A stretch of DNA of 64,000 bases, from NCBI RefSeq assembly GCF_001295845.1, contig NZ_LJIC01000011.1, positions 1 through 64,000 on the forward strand, read 5' to 3'. The position numbers and the translations under genes were made by a program. A model generated the notes under the pieces. The model saw only the letters and a program-made list of their open reading frames with translations, had not been told where the DNA came from and did no database searches. Position 1 is the stretch's first letter; each line of letters opens with the position of its first letter. Of the stretch, positions 17,731 through 31,300 are shown one piece after another. This DNA is from Rhodopseudomonas sp. AAP120. Lineage in GTDB: Bacteria; Pseudomonadota; Alphaproteobacteria; Rhizobiales; Xanthobacteraceae.

Positions 17731-18284
17731 CCGAGAACCCGCTTTCGGCACTGCGCCGCCTCCTGGTCGACGACTATCACGCTCTGCGCGAGCGTCTGGC
17801 GCGCCGCTACGGTTCGGCGGATTTCGCCAGCGAACTCCTCCACGATATCTGGCTCAAGCTCGGCCGGGCGCCTGCAGAAGGGGCGGCCGTCGCGGTGCGC
17901 AATCCGCGCGCCTATCTGTACCGCGTCGCCATCAATCTCGCCGCCGATCGCGGCCGCTCGGAGCGTGCGCGGCTGTCGACCGCCGAGCTCGACGCGCTGC
18001 ATCGGCGCGCCTATGAGGATCTCGATCCGGAACGCATCGCCGAGGCGCGGATGGATATGCGGGCGCTGGCGGACGCCATCAACCGGCTGCCGCCGCTGCG
18101 TCGCGCCGTCTTCATTGCGGCGCGGCTCGAAGAACGTCCCTATAAGGAAATCGCGGCGCGTCATGGCATATCCGTGCGCGTGGTCGACCGTGAATTGAGC
18201 CTCGCACTGGACGATCTCTCCCGGGCGATCGAAAAAGATCGCCACGGCGGTGGGAACGCCGTGCGAAAAACGTCATCGTCATGA
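17727..18284 (+). CDS. ECF-family RNA polymerase sigma factor (FecI-like)
   Basis: 185 residues with the two ECF domains. Sigma-2 is at about 8-75 (ASELLHDIWLKLGR and NPRAYLYRVAINLAADRGR) and sigma-4 at about 110-165 (LPPLRRAVFIAARLEERPYKEIAARHGISVRVVDREL). It directs RNA polymerase to a small set of promoters and should be held or activated by the FecR protein encoded next. ATGA overlaps couple it to both neighbours. The likely target is the giant adhesin gene downstream; there is no TonB receptor target nearby. Confidence 0.88.
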   Translation: MTENPLSALRRLLVDDYHALRERLARRYGSADFASELLHDIWLKLGRAPAEGAAVAVRNPRAYLYRVAINLAADRGRSERARLSTAELDALHRRAYEDLDPERIAEARMDMRALADAINRLPPLRRAVFIAARLEERPYKEIAARHGISVRVVDRELSLALDDLSRAIEKDRHGGGNAVRKTSSS

Positions 18285-19282
18285 TGGAACAGATGGACAC
18301 TCCAGGCGCCGCCTCGACCGCGGAGGCCGCGACGCAGTCGGCGCGAGGCGAAGCGCGAGGCTGGCTGCGGCGCCTGCACGGCGGCGAGGCGACAAGCGAC
18401 GATGTTGCGGCCCTCGAGCATTGGCGCGCGCAGAGCCCGGCTCACGCCCGCGCCTTTGCCGAAGAGTCCTTGTTCTGGAGCGTGCTCGGCGATGCGGCGC
18501 GCCAGGCCGAGCGCGAGCGCGCCGCGCAGCCCGTACGCGCGCGGCTGCCCGCGTCGCGTCGCGACTTTCTGATTGGCGGCACCGCCTTGGCGGCCTCGGC
18601 CGCCGCCATCGCGGTTATAAGTCCGCCGCTCGGGCTGTGGCCCTCGGCCGCCGAATGGAGCGCCGATTATCGCACCGCGACTGGCGAACGCCGCCAACTC
18701 GATTTGCTGCCGGAATTGTCGCTGGAGCTCAACACCCGCACCAGTCTGGATATCCGCCAGCGCGGCGAAACCGGCGCGGTGCTCGAACTGGTGTCCGGCG
18801 AGGCCGCCATCGTTAATCGCGGCGGATCGACGGCCAACGTCACCGTCGTCGCCGGCGCGGGCCGTATCAACGGCCGCGATGCAGCCTTCAATGTCCGCAA
18901 GACAGGCGCGGATGTGCGCGTCACCTGCACCAGCGGGCGCGTCGACGTCGATTGTCACCAGCGCACGCGATCGCTCGCGGCCGGCCAGCAATTCGCCTAT
19001 GGGGCAAGCGATAGTGGAGACATCGTCGCCGCCGATGCGGAGATCGTCACGGCCTGGCAGCGCGGCATGCTGATGTTCCGCCGCGCGCCTCTGTCGGAGG
19101 TCATCGAGGAGGTCAACCGCTATCGATCAGGGCGGGTGGTGCTGGTGGATTCGACGCTCGCTCAGCGCCAGATCATGGCCAACTTCCGGCTGGACCGCAT
19201 CGACGACGTCATCGATTTCATCGCCAAGGGCATGAATTTGCGGGTGCGCACGCTGCCCGGCGGCGTCGTTCTGGTCGGTTGA
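18281..19282 (+). CDS. FecR-type transmembrane sigma regulator
   Basis: 333 residues. The cytoplasmic DUF4880 segment (about 23-65: EARGWLRRLHGGEATSDDVAALEHWRAQSP) binds the sigma factor. One membrane span lies at about 94-114 (preceded by SRRDF). The periplasmic FecR domain (about 128-235) is followed by a DUF4974/STN-like end (about 265-333: LSEVIEEVNRY...QIMANFRLDRIDDVIDFIAKG). Family members both restrain and activate their ECF sigma on a signal from an STN domain. Coupled by ATGA to the sigma gene. Confidence 0.87.
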   Translation: MMEQMDTPGAASTAEAATQSARGEARGWLRRLHGGEATSDDVAALEHWRAQSPAHARAFAEESLFWSVLGDAARQAERERAAQPVRARLPASRRDFLIGGTALAASAAAIAVISPPLGLWPSAAEWSADYRTATGERRQLDLLPELSLELNTRTSLDIRQRGETGAVLELVSGEAAIVNRGGSTANVTVVAGAGRINGRDAAFNVRKTGADVRVTCTSGRVDVDCHQRTRSLAAGQQFAYGASDSGDIVAADAEIVTAWQRGMLMFRRAPLSEVIEEVNRYRSGRVVLVDSTLAQRQIMANFRLDRIDDVIDFIAKGMNLRVRTLPGGVVLVG

Positions 19283-19333
19283 GCGCGCCTCGCGCTGCGT
19301 CGCCGATTTTTAGATTTTTTGTCTGGTCGCGGT

Positions 19334-19358
19334 GGAAACCGGATTCGGCATCCGTCTT
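19334..19358 (+). promoter_or_regulatory. Candidate ECF-type promoter before the giant adhesin gene
   Basis: GGAAAC (19334-19339) and CGTCTT (19353-19358) resemble ECF -35 and -10 elements. The 13-base spacer is shorter than the usual 16-17, so this is only a candidate; a second GGAAC occurs at 19365. It lies 40 bases before the adhesin start. Confidence 0.25.
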
Positions 19359-19396
19359 CGCTTCGGAACGTGTGTGACTTCCGCGAAAGGACGACG

Positions 19397-22300
19397 ATGC
19401 CGACCCAGCTCCGCCGACGCTTGAAATCTCCGTCGCAGCCGACTGCCCGGCGGTGGGCGAATGTCCGTCAGCCCGGTGAAGCGCCGCTGTCGCGTCGGCT
19501 TCTGCTGACCAGTGTCAGCGTCCTGACCGTGATGCTTGCGGCGCCCCAGGTTTCGGCGCGCTCGCTCGGCGTCGCGGCGCCAGTGTCGGCGCCGGCGATC
19601 GCGGCCGACGCGGCGGCGCAGGCTGCAGCTCAGGCAGCAGCAGCCGCGGCGCAGGGCTCGGCGTCGTTGAACCGGGCGACCGCGGCGATCCAGGCGATGC
19701 AGGCAGCGCAGGCTGCGGCGCGGGCGGCGGCTGCTGGTGCCGGCGGTGTAGCCAACGGTTTGGCCAGTGGTGGCCTTGTGCCGGATTCGGGCCTGGCGGC
19801 GCAGGGCGTCGCCAAGCCGGTGTTGAGCTGGACCAATGCGCGCACGCCCGTCCAAAGCGGACCGGCGGATGCTCCGACCGTGACCGTGCAGCAGACCGGC
19901 GCGCAGGCGATTCTGAACTGGTCGAGCTTCAATGTCGGCGCGAACACCAGTCTGGTGTTCGATCAGCAGGGCAATTCGAACTGGGTCGCGCTCAACCGCG
20001 TCGGTGCGTCCGCATCGCCGAGCCGCATCCTCGGCAGCATCCGCGCCGACGGGTCGGTCTATGTCATCAACCAGAGCGGCATCATCTTCGGCGGCGGCAG
20101 CCAGATCAATGTCGGCAGCTTGATTGCGTCGACGGCGGCGATCACCGACAGTCAGTTCCTGACCTATGGTATCTATTCGAACGTCATCAACACGTTCTAC
20201 ACGCCGTCGTTCACGGCGGCCGGCGGCAAAGTTGTCGTCGAAGCCGGCGCGCTGATTACCACGGCGGCGCCCAAGACCGTCACCAGCGGCGGCGGCTCGG
20301 TGATTCTGCTCGGCACCGAGGTGTCGAATGCAGGCAGCATCACCACGCCCAAGGGCCAAACCGTGCTGGCGGCCGGCGACAGCTTCATTCTGCGCGCCGG
20401 TTACGGCACCGACAGTAACGCCGTCTCGACGACGCGCGGCATCGAAGTCGCGCCGGTTCGCGCCAGCAACAGCGCCAGCGGCGCGGTCAGCAACAGCGGC
20501 CTGATCTTCGCCCAGCAGGGCGACGTCACGCTCGCCGGTCACAGCATCGCGCAAAGCGGCATCGCGATCTCGACCAGCTCGGTCGATCAGCGCGGCACCG
20601 TGCATCTGCTGAACTCCGCTTCTGACGCCACCAGCAGCGTAACTTTGGGCGAGGACGCCATTACGGCGATTCTGCCCGAAATGGACAGCAAGGCGACCGC
20701 GCTCGACAGCCAGCGCGACGCTTTGATCGCCGACTCGGCGAAGCAGAACGCCAATCGCTGGACCGCCGTGAACGGCGTGCCGCAGTTCGACAACCTCTCT
20801 CTCATCGCCGACCGCCAGGATCAGTCGCGCGTCGAGATCGTGTCGGGCGGTACCGTTACCTTCAAGCGGAATTCGTTGACGCTGGCGCAGGGCGGTCAGA
20901 TTGCGGCCTCGGCGCTCGGCGAGATGCGGATCGAAACGCAGGCGACCCTCGATGTGTCCGGCACCACCGGCACGTTGCTGCCGGCGTCGGCCAACAATCT
21001 CAAGGTCAACGTCCAGCCCAACGAGATGCGCGACGCTCCGGTCAATCGCGACAGCGGCGTGCTGGTCAACAAGGATGTCTGGATCGACATTCGTGATCTT
21101 GTGTTGGTGCCGGCCGGCACCGGCGGCTACGCGTCCGATCGCACCTACACCAAAGGCGGCCTGCTCGAAGTTGCAGGCTATCTGGCCAACACTGGCCACA
21201 CCATCGGCGAATGGACCGCAGTCGGCGGCACCGTGACGCTCGCGTCCGCGACCAAGGTGACGGCGGAGCGCGGCGCGCTGATCGATCTGTCGGGCGGCAT
21301 GGTGAACTATGCGGCGGGCGATATCCTGTCCACCATGGTGATCGGCGCGGACGGTCGCATCTACAGCATCGGCAACGCTCCCGTCGACATGCCGATCATC
21401 GGCTACGGCAGCAGCTTCACGCGCGATCATGCCCGTTGGGGACAAAGGGAGACCTGGACCGGTCCGGCGCATGGCGCCGTGCGCAGCGTGCACCAGGAAG
21501 CCTACAGCATCGGCCGCGACGCGGGATTGTTGCAGCTGCTCGCGCCGACGTCGGATTTCAAGGCCGATATCGACGCCGCCGTTTATACGTCAGACCGTCA
21601 GACGTCGGCGCGGCCCTCGACCAAGACCGACGGCTACAAGCTTGGTCAGACGCAACCCGGTCTGCCCGGACAACTCTTCGTCGGTTTCATGGATCTCGGG
21701 CGCAGCGCGGCCCCGCCGCCTGCGAACAACGCGGTCCTGTTCGCCGGGCCAGGAACCGCGCAAGTCACCTCGCCGAGCCATGTCTTCGATGCGGCGGCGA
21801 TCAGCGCCATGGGCCTTGGCGGACTAAGCGTATCCGGGGCCGCCGACGTCGAGGGCGACCTGACCTTCGCGCCTGGCGCGATCGTGTCGCTCAGCGTCAG
21901 CCGTCTGGCAGGCAACATCACCGCGCGCGGCGGCAGCGTCAACCTCGTCGTCTATTCGATCGAACCCGGCGTGACGATCGACACGCGTGGCCTGTGGACC
22001 AACGCGCTGATCGATCAGACCAACGTTTCCGGGCTGGCTTACCGCAACGGCGGCTCGATCAGCGCCTCAGCCTTTGATGCCGGTCTGGTGATCCCGGCCG
22101 GCGTGCGGCTCGACGCATCGGCGGGCGGTGCCATCCTGTCGAACGGCAAGTTCTCCGGCGGCAATGGCGGCGACATCACTTTGTCGGGCACGTCGGTGGT
22201 GTTGAACGGCGACGTGGTCTCGAACGGCTTCGGCAAGGGCGGCAAGCTGACGCTGAGTTCGTCGGGCGCGGTGGTGATCGGCTCCTCGCCGCTGTCCGGC

Positions 22301-25300
22301 ACGACGCTGGCGGCGGGCGAGGCGGCGCCTGTCCTGCTGGTGCTCAACTCGGCCGTGACGTTGCCCAAGGGCACGGTCGCGCCGTTCTCGATCTCCATGA
22401 CGATCAAATCGGTGGCGCCCGGCCAGTTAGTTCCGGCGGGCGCCTCGCCGGTGGTCTCGTTCGCCAGCCCGATCACCGTTGGCAGCGCCGGCTGGACGGT
22501 CCCGAGCGGCATTTACTACGCCATCGACATGAACGGCAACTATTACTATCCCGGTAACACCGTGCCGGCGGATCGCTCTCTTCAATACATCTACGGCAGC
22601 TTCGCGGGCGGCTACGTATTGCCGCTGAACTCCTTCACGACCGAGCTGAAGATCAACCCGACCAACCTGACCTTCGCGGCCGGAAGCGTGCTGGCGTACG
22701 ATGCGGTTCTGTCCAAGGGCTACGTCCTGCCGGCCGGAGCGGTTCTGCCGCAGTCGGTTGAGGTGGCGCCGGTGACGGTGCTGGACCCGGCGCTGTTCCA
22801 GAAGGGCTTTTCCTCCTACACCATCAATGGCGGGCTCGGGACGACGGTGCAGCCCGGGGTACGGCTCGACGTCGTCGAACCGACCTATCAATTCTCGCCG
22901 GCGCTGGTCGGTCTGCCGACCGGCGGCAGGGTCGACACGGTGGCATCGCTGGCGCTGGCGCCGCTATTCAGCGAGGACGCGCTACGCCGGACATTGACCC
23001 AGCGGCCCGGCGCCGATCTCGTTTTGAACGGGTATGCGCAGTACGCGGTGGGGACCTCCTCCGGAGAACACGCCGAGGCTCCCATCACGGTCGGCCGCGG
23101 AGCCTCGATCACCGTCGATCCGGGCTACAAAGTCAGTATCACCACTCAGGACCAGATCACGATCGACGGCCGCATCACCGCGCATGGCGGCGCCATCACC
23201 GCCTTCAACACCCGGCCGAACGCTCCGATCCAGGGCGGCTCCGTGTTCGGACGCTCGATCTGGATCGGCGGCAGCGCGGTGCTCGACGTCTCCGGCGTCG
23301 GCTATGCGGCGACCGACATACGCGGCCGCCGCTACGGCGTGGTGACGGATGGCGGCTCGATCATGCTGGGCACCAGCGAGACGCCCAGCACCGACGGCCT
23401 GGATTCAGGCAACGCTTTCGTGGTGGTTCGCCCCGGCGCGCTGATCGATGCATCGGGAGCGAGCGCGGTGCTTGACGTGATCGGCGAAGGCCCTGCGCTG
23501 GTCGCCGGCAACGGCGGATCGATCAGCCTGACCAGCCTGTGGGGATTTGCCATCGATGGTATGCTGCGCGCCGCGGCGGGCGGCGCCGGCGCCAGCGGCG
23601 GATCGCTGTCGCTGATGCTCGAATCGCCGATCGTCGCGATCGGCAGCGGCGTCTCGTCCGATCTCCTCGCCGCCGCCACGGCCGGCCGCGTCATCACGGT
23701 CAGTCAGGACGCCCGGTCGAGCGGCCTTGCGGCCGGTCTGGCGCCCGGCGCCGCGGACCCCGCGCTGGTGCTGGGCAGCGGTCGCATCAGCGTCGCGCAG
23801 ATCGATGCCGGCGGCTTCGACTCCCTGTCGCTGTGGGCACGCAGCGCCATCGCCTTCGACGGCAATGTCGATCTGTCGCTCGGCCGCAGCCTGGTGCTGC
23901 AGCAGGGCAAGATCGTCAATTCCAGCGCGACCGGACAAGTCACGCTCGCTGCGCCCTACGTGTTGATGGACGGTTACACCCTTCAGGCCAATACCAAGCA
24001 TCCGGAATGGACGACCGCGTTTGCGGATCGGCTCCCGGCCTATCCGAAGGGATCGTCTTTCTCCATTTCGTCCGATCTCGTCGACGTCCGCAACGTCGTC
24101 TCCATCGCCTACGGCAAGGTCGGTGTTTCCAGCACCGGCGACATCCGCTTCCTGAAGGCGACGGCCAGCGCCAGCGCCGGCCTCGGCTACGTCACCATTC
24201 TGGGCGCGGGCGGCGATCTCGACCTTACTGCGGCGCAGATCTATCCGGCCTCCGGCACCGACGCGATCGCCGCGGCCGGCGGGGTCGAGTCGGCGGGCAG
24301 TTCGTTCGGCTACACGCGGTTCAGCGACGCCGGTTCGCGGCTGACCGTGCACGGCACGGGAACGGTGCCCGGCATGCCCTATTCGGTGTTCGGCAATCTG
24401 ACCCTGCTGGCCGAGACGATCGAGCAAGGCGGCGTCGTTCGCGCCCCGATGGGGCAGATCAAGCTCGGCGCCGTCGGCTCGGCCTTCGGCCAAGCGATCA
24501 ATACCACCAGCCTCATCGAACTCCTGCCCGGCAGCATCACGTCGATCAGCGCCAACGGACTGGTCGTCCCCTATGGCGGCACCGTCGACGGCATCACCTA
24601 CACGGTGGATGGCTTTGCCCCTGTGACCCCGTCCCTGCTCAACGGCCGCTACCAACAGGTGCAGCAGCTATCGACCTATTTCAACGTCGGCGTCGTCTTC
24701 ACCGGCTCCTCCGTTCAGACCGATTCCGGATCGTTGATCGACCTGTCGGGCGGTGGCACCCTCGCCGGCGCCGCCTTCGTCTCCGGCCGCGGCGGGTCGG
24801 TCGATCCGCTGCTAACGCCGCTCGCCAACGCCGGCATCCACAGCTTCAGCAGCGCTTCGAACAAAGTCTATGCCATCGTGCCGGGCGTGGTCACCGCGCC
24901 GGTGGCCGGCGGATACAACACGATCTGGACCGGCGGCGCCCCGTCGATCGGCAAGCAGATCAAGATCCCGGCCGGCGTGCCGGGTCTGCCGGCCGGCACC
25001 TACACGTTGCTGCCGGCCAACTACGCGCTGCTGCCGGGCGCCTACCGGGTCGAACTCGGCGCGCGGACCGATCAGGCCATGAGCCCGGCGCTCGCCGGCG
25101 GCTCCTATGTGCTGACCGGCCATCAGGGCGTCGCCAACACCGCCATTCAGGATGCGCTGGCGACCCGCCTGGTCATCACGCCCGGCGCTGCGGTGCGCAG
25201 CTACGCTCAGTTCAACGAACAGAGCTATGGTGACTTCATCGTAAGTTCGGCCGCGCAGTTCGGCACGCGGCGCACGCTGACCGAAGCCGACGGCAAATTC

Positions 25301-28300
25301 CTCACCTTCGATCTGACGCCCGACGCCAATCGGGCCGCGAACAGCGCCCTCAAGATCAACGGCGCGATCAATTTCGCCGGCGCTGCCGGCGGCCTCGACG
25401 GCACGCTGTTTCTGACCACCGGCGCCAACCTTGTCGGCGCCGACCTGGTGATCACCGGGCCAGGCAGCACGACCACCAACACGGCGAGCCGGACCACGGT
25501 GAGCGCGGATACGCTGGCCGCCATCGGTGCGCCCAACCTCGTGCTCGGCGGCCGGCCCTATGATAACGGCACGATCGCGAGCGTCGATCGCGGCAATCTC
25601 GATCTGGTCAGTTCGCTGACGATCGAGTCCGGCGCCCGCATCGTCGGCTCGCAAGTCATGGCCTTCTCCGCCACCAACATCACGCTGCAAGCCGGCGCCG
25701 AGATCAACACGCTCGGGCGCGGTTTCCGGGGCCTCGATTCGAGCTCGGGTCTGGCGTTCGGCTCCGCGCCGTCACGCGATCCCGTCTACTACACGTTCCT
25801 CGCCGTCTCGAACGGCTCGATCATCCTCAACGCCAGTTCGGGCGTCGGCAGCGGCAGCATCGTCATGAACGACGGCGCCGCGCTGTATTCGGAAGGCACC
25901 ATCGGCTTCTACTCGCCGACCGGGCTGCAGACCAACGGCAGCGTCAAGCTCGGCACCCGCAATTTGGCGCTCAGCGTGGCCTCGTTCAACATCGGGTCGG
26001 CGGAGGCGCTCGCCGCGGTGCCGAACCTTCCGGTCGGGCTGCGGTTCGACCAAAATTTCCTCGAGACGCTGCTGTCGGGCGGCGGCGCTGCCGGCGCGCC
26101 GGCGGTCGAGCATCTGATCATGACGGCGAGCCAGTCGATCAACTTCTTCGGCTCGGTCGATCTGTCGACCTTCGATCCGGTGACCGGCCGCTCGCGGCTG
26201 GAAGAACTGGTGCTGGCGAGCCCAGCCATCTACGGCTATGGCTCCAGCTCCGACCGCGTGCATCTCGCCACCAGCCGGCTGGTCTGGACCGGCGGCCGGG
26301 TGTACGACCCGGTCGTCACTGGGGTCAACAGTACCCCGCAATTCAAAAGCGCGACGCCGCCCGAGCGGCTCGGCGGTCTCGGCGACAGCGGAAGCTTCGT
26401 CGTCGATGCCCGCGAGGTCGTGTTCGGCTATTCGGCCTCCGCGCAGCCCGACGCCAATCTGGTGTTCAACCGCCTGATGCTCGGCTTCGGCAGCGCCGTG
26501 TTCAACGCGGCCGAGCGAGTGACGGCGAACAACAAGGGCACCGTCTCAGTCTATGCGAGTGGTCCTGCGATCGGCAGCAGCTTCGATCCGGCCAGCTATC
26601 AGGGTGTCGGCGGCAATCTCCTTTTCAACACGCCGCTGATCACCGGCGATGCTGCGGCCAATCTCGCCATCTACGGCAACGTGGTGACCTTCGCGTCGAC
26701 CGGTGTAACTCCGGGCAACGCCGGCGGGCTCGGCGCGACGCTGGCCGTCACCGCTGACACGCTGCGGGTCGACACCTCGGTGCTGCTGCCCGGCGGCGCG
26801 CTGACGCTGACGGCGCGGCAGGATTTGCTGATCGACTCCGGCGCAAGGCTCGATCTGTCCGGCCACGCCGTCGCCATCGGCCGAGCCGTGCGCCAAGCTT
26901 GGGCCGGCGATGTGACGCTGACGAGCCTGAACGGCAATGTCACCCTGGCGGCGGGCTCGGTTGTCGATCTGTCGTCCGACGGCAGCGATGCCGGCACCCT
27001 CAAGCTGCGGGCCGCCGGGACGGCGCGACTCGCCGGCACGCTGATGGGCAGCGGCGGCGGCCACGGCGCCCGCGACGGCGCTTTCGATCTCACCACAGCA
27101 TCGCTGGGCGGCGATCTGAGCGCCGACTTCGCCGTACTCAACCAGAAGCTCAATGCCAGCGGCTTCGCCTACAGCCGCAGCTTCGCGTTCAGCAGCGGCG
27201 ATCTCGTCGTCGGTAGCGACGTCAAGGCCCGCAACGTGGCGATTACTGCCGATGGCGGCGGCCTGATCGTCGATGGCCGCATCGACGCCTCGGGTCTGCG
27301 CACCGGCGCGATCCGGCTTGCCGCGCGCGACGATGTGGTGCTGACCGGCAGTGCGGTGCTGGACGTGCATGGCACGCAACTGGTGATCGACAGTTATGGC
27401 CAACCGATCGAAGCCTCCAACCGCAACTCCATCGAACTTGGTACCAGGCAGGGCTGGATTCGGATCGGCGGCGGCGCCACGATGGACACGTCGTCGCCGG
27501 ACGGCATCGCCCGCGGCCGGGTCGACATCAATGCGCGCCGCAGCAGTGAGACGGGTGGCGACGTGGATATCGACGCGCCGGCGCCGCTGAATTTGCGCGG
27601 CATCGCCAGCCTCGCCGTCAATGCCTATTGGACCTACAGCCCGACCGATGCCGCCGGCACCATCGTGCAGGACAACACGGCGACCGGCATTGTATCCGGT
27701 GCGGTCGGGTTGGCGCAGATCGATGCGACGAACCAGATATTCTACGCCAACGCGCTCGCCAACAGCGCGCTCCAGGATCGGCTGGCCGGCCTGAAGAGCA
27801 TCGGCGCCGCCTATCATTTCCGCCCAGGTGTCGAGATCGTCTCGAGCGCGGCGTCGGGCGGCAAGCTGACGGTGGTGGGCGATCTCGATCTGGCGGGCTA
27901 TCGCTACGGGTCGAACGCCGACCGCGATCCGGCGTCCGCGACCTACGGCTCCGGCGAGCCGCTTGCGCTGATGATTCGCGCCAGCGGCGACCTCACCATC
28001 AAGGGCAGCATCACCGACGGATTCGGCCAGCCCAAATCGAGTCCCGACGAGGTCAATTTCCGCGACCGGCCGCAGAACGGCGCTGTCACGGTGATTCCGG
28101 CCTATGCTCCCCCTTACGATGATTACACGCCGACGGAAGATATGACTCTCGGGGAGGATTGGGTCGTCCCTTATTATTATTACGATGGCACAACCAGATT
28201 ATATGTCAGTACCGACCGCGGTTACTTCTATTCGGGTGATTTAATTCCCGCCGGCACGAAAATTCTGTGGACCGGTGACACCTATTTTTTCTTCGGCGGG

Positions 28301-31300
28301 GATCAGCTCGTGCCGGCGGCCGCCAACATCGTCCGTCTGTCGCAGGGCAAGATCTATGCGATCGCGCCGATGCTGGCGCCGGGCGCCATGTCGGCGTCGA
28401 TCCGCCTGGTCGGCGGCGCCGATCTCGCCTCGGGCGACAGCCGCGCTTTGCTGCCCGCCGACAGGCTCGGCGGCGCCGGTAATCTCGTGCTGGACGACTA
28501 CCACACCCATTCGCCGACCAAGATGGGCGCCGACACTCGCCAGACTGAAATCGCCAGCGTGATCCGCACCGGCACCGGCGACCTCGATCTTCTGGCCGGT
28601 GGCTCGCTGAGCCAGCGCTCGCTGTTCGCGGTCTATACGGCCGGCACGCAGCAGGACCTGCCGAGCGGCAACAGCGCCTACATCATCAAGCAGCCGGCGA
28701 TTCAATTGCCGATCGGCACAGGGCTGGAATCCACCTACAACGACCGCGCCAACTACTTCCCCGATCACGGCGGCGATCTGCGGGTGTCGGTGCAGGGCAA
28801 CCTGTCGGGCTACAACGCCAATCTGAGCCTGATGGGTGACGGCGGCGACTGGCTGATGCTGCAGGGGGCGCCCGACCTCGGACTGCCGGCCGCCTGGTCG
28901 GTCAATTTCGGCAACTACAAAGGCCAGGTCTACGTCAGCGGACCGCTCGGCTTCGGCACCTATGGCGGCGGCAACGCCACCGTGCTGGTCGGCGGCAACG
29001 CCGGCGGGATCGGTATGACCAACATCTATGCGCCCAATCGGGTGACCACCGGACTGTCGGTCGCGGTCGGATCCACTGGCCGCGTGCTGGCGGACGGCAC
29101 GCTGGTTGAAACCGGCGGCGGCGATCTCACCGTGCGGATCGGCGGCCGCCTGAACCCGCTCAGCGCGGGCGGCCAGGTCACCAATCTGCGCGGCAGCGTC
29201 TCGCTGCAGGCGGCCGAGATCGGCAGCATCGGCAAAGCCTATGCAACGGCGCTGCCCGGCGATCCTCGCCCGGCGGATTTCACCAGTGCCGCCAACATCG
29301 CTTTCTCGGTTCTGGGGCCGTCGCTCCGCCTCGGCGACGCCGCCGCGGCCATCCGCTCGCAGGGCAGCGCTCTGCTTGGCACATTGGGCGAAATCGGCAT
29401 CAGCCAGGCGCAGAACGTCAGCTCCTATGGCGACGTAGCCGGTCCGGGGAACACGTCGATCGTGACCTGGTTCTCGCTCTACCAACCCTCGACGGCGGTC
29501 GATGTGGCGTCGCTCGGCGGCGACCTGTTTCCGTTCATGGTGGGTGACGGGCTCTACGCGCCGCCGCAGTTCAGAGCCGCCGCGCTGAGTGGCAGCATCT
29601 ATGCGACCGCCTCGCAGGTGCCGTCGGCCCGGGCCAGTTTCGAATTGCTGGCGCAGGGCTCGATCTATGGCAGCGGCGGCGTCGTGATGTCGGCGGCCGA
29701 TCCTGCGCTGGTGCCGACGCCGTTCCACCCTGCATTTGCGCAAGTGCGCACCGGCTCCGTGTTTCTGACCAACGCGATATCCACCACGAGAGGAGCTTTG
29801 GTCGCTTTCGGCCCCGATGCGCCGACCTTCGACCTTCACGCCGGCGATCCGGAGCCGGTGCGGATCTACGCGGCCAACGGCGACATCGTCGGTCTCACGC
29901 TGTCGACCGCGAAGCGGCTCGACATGGAGGCCGGCGGCGACATCGTGATGACCACGACGGATACCAACAACTCGACCAGCGTGACGATCCTGCATGCGAA
30001 CGCCACCGATGTCTCGACGGTGACGGCCGGCGGCAAGATCATCTATCCGCGCATCACCGTGAAGGGACCCGGCGAGCTCGCGATCACCGCCGGCAGCGAC
30101 ATCTATCTTGGCAACCTCGGATCCATCACCAGCAGCGGCCCGGCTTATGCGGCGGACCTGCGGCCCGGCGCGTCGATCGCGCTGCTCGCCGGCGCCGGTA
30201 CGGCGGGGCCGAACTACGCGGCGATCGCGGCGCTCTATCTCGATCCCGCCAATCTTGCAGTCGCCGGCACGCCGCTCGCCGACCAGCCCGGCAAGATCGC
30301 CAAGACCTACGAGGTCGAGCTGAAGAGTTGGCTGGCGCAGCGCTTTGGCTACGGCGCGACCAACGACGCCGATGCGCGTGCTTATTTCGGCAAGCTCGCG
30401 CCTGAGCAGCAGAACATCTTCCTGCGCCAGGTATATTTCGCCGAGTTGAAGGCCGGCGGCCGCGAGTACAACGACTCGTCGTCGACCCGCTACGGCTCCT
30501 ACCTGCGCGGCCGGCAGATGATCGCGGCGCTGTTCCCGGATCGCGATGCGGGCGGCAAGCCGATCGCCTATGACGGCGACTTCGTGATGTTCGGCGATAA
30601 CGGCGTCCGGACCATTGCCGGCGGGGACATCAGCATCCTGACGCCCGGCGGCCGTCAGGTGCTTGGCGTCGAGGGCAAGGTGCCGCCGGGCACTGCGGGT
30701 GTGATCACGCAGGGGCAGGGCGACATCTCGCTGTACTCGCAAGGCTCGATCCTGCTCGGGCTCTCCCGCATCATGACGACATTCGGCGGCAATATCCTGG
30801 CGTGGTCGGCGCAAGGCGACATCAACGCCGGCCGCGGCTCCAAGACCACGTTGGTCTACACGCCGCCGAAGCGCATCTACGATCGCTACGGCAACGTCAG
30901 GCTGTCGCCGCAGGTGCCGTCGACCGGCGCCGGCATCGCCACCCTCAACCCGGTGCCCGGCACCACCGCCGGCGATATCGACCTGATCGCGCCGCTCGGC
31001 ACCATCGACGCCGGCGAGGCCGGCATCCGTGTCTCCGGCAACATCAACCTGGCAGCGCTGCAGATCGTCAACGCCGCCAATATTCAGGTTCAGGGCGCCT
31101 CGACCGGTCTGCCGACCGTGCAGGGTCCGCCCGTTGCCGCCCTCACCAATGCCAACAATGTTGCCGGCGCTGCCACGCCGGCCGCCGCGGCGCCCGCCCA
31201 GAATAACGATCGTCCGTCGATCATTCTGGTCGAATTCCTCGGCTTCGGCGGGGGCGACGGCGAAGGCGACAATCGGCCCGCCAACAAACCAGCAAGTGGG

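Noticed and set aside
19310-21493. Long minus-strand open frames opposite the adhesin gene (also 28241-31684)
   Set aside because: They are antisense shadows of a high-GC repetitive gene: Arg/His/Asp-rich, no domain, no ribosome site.
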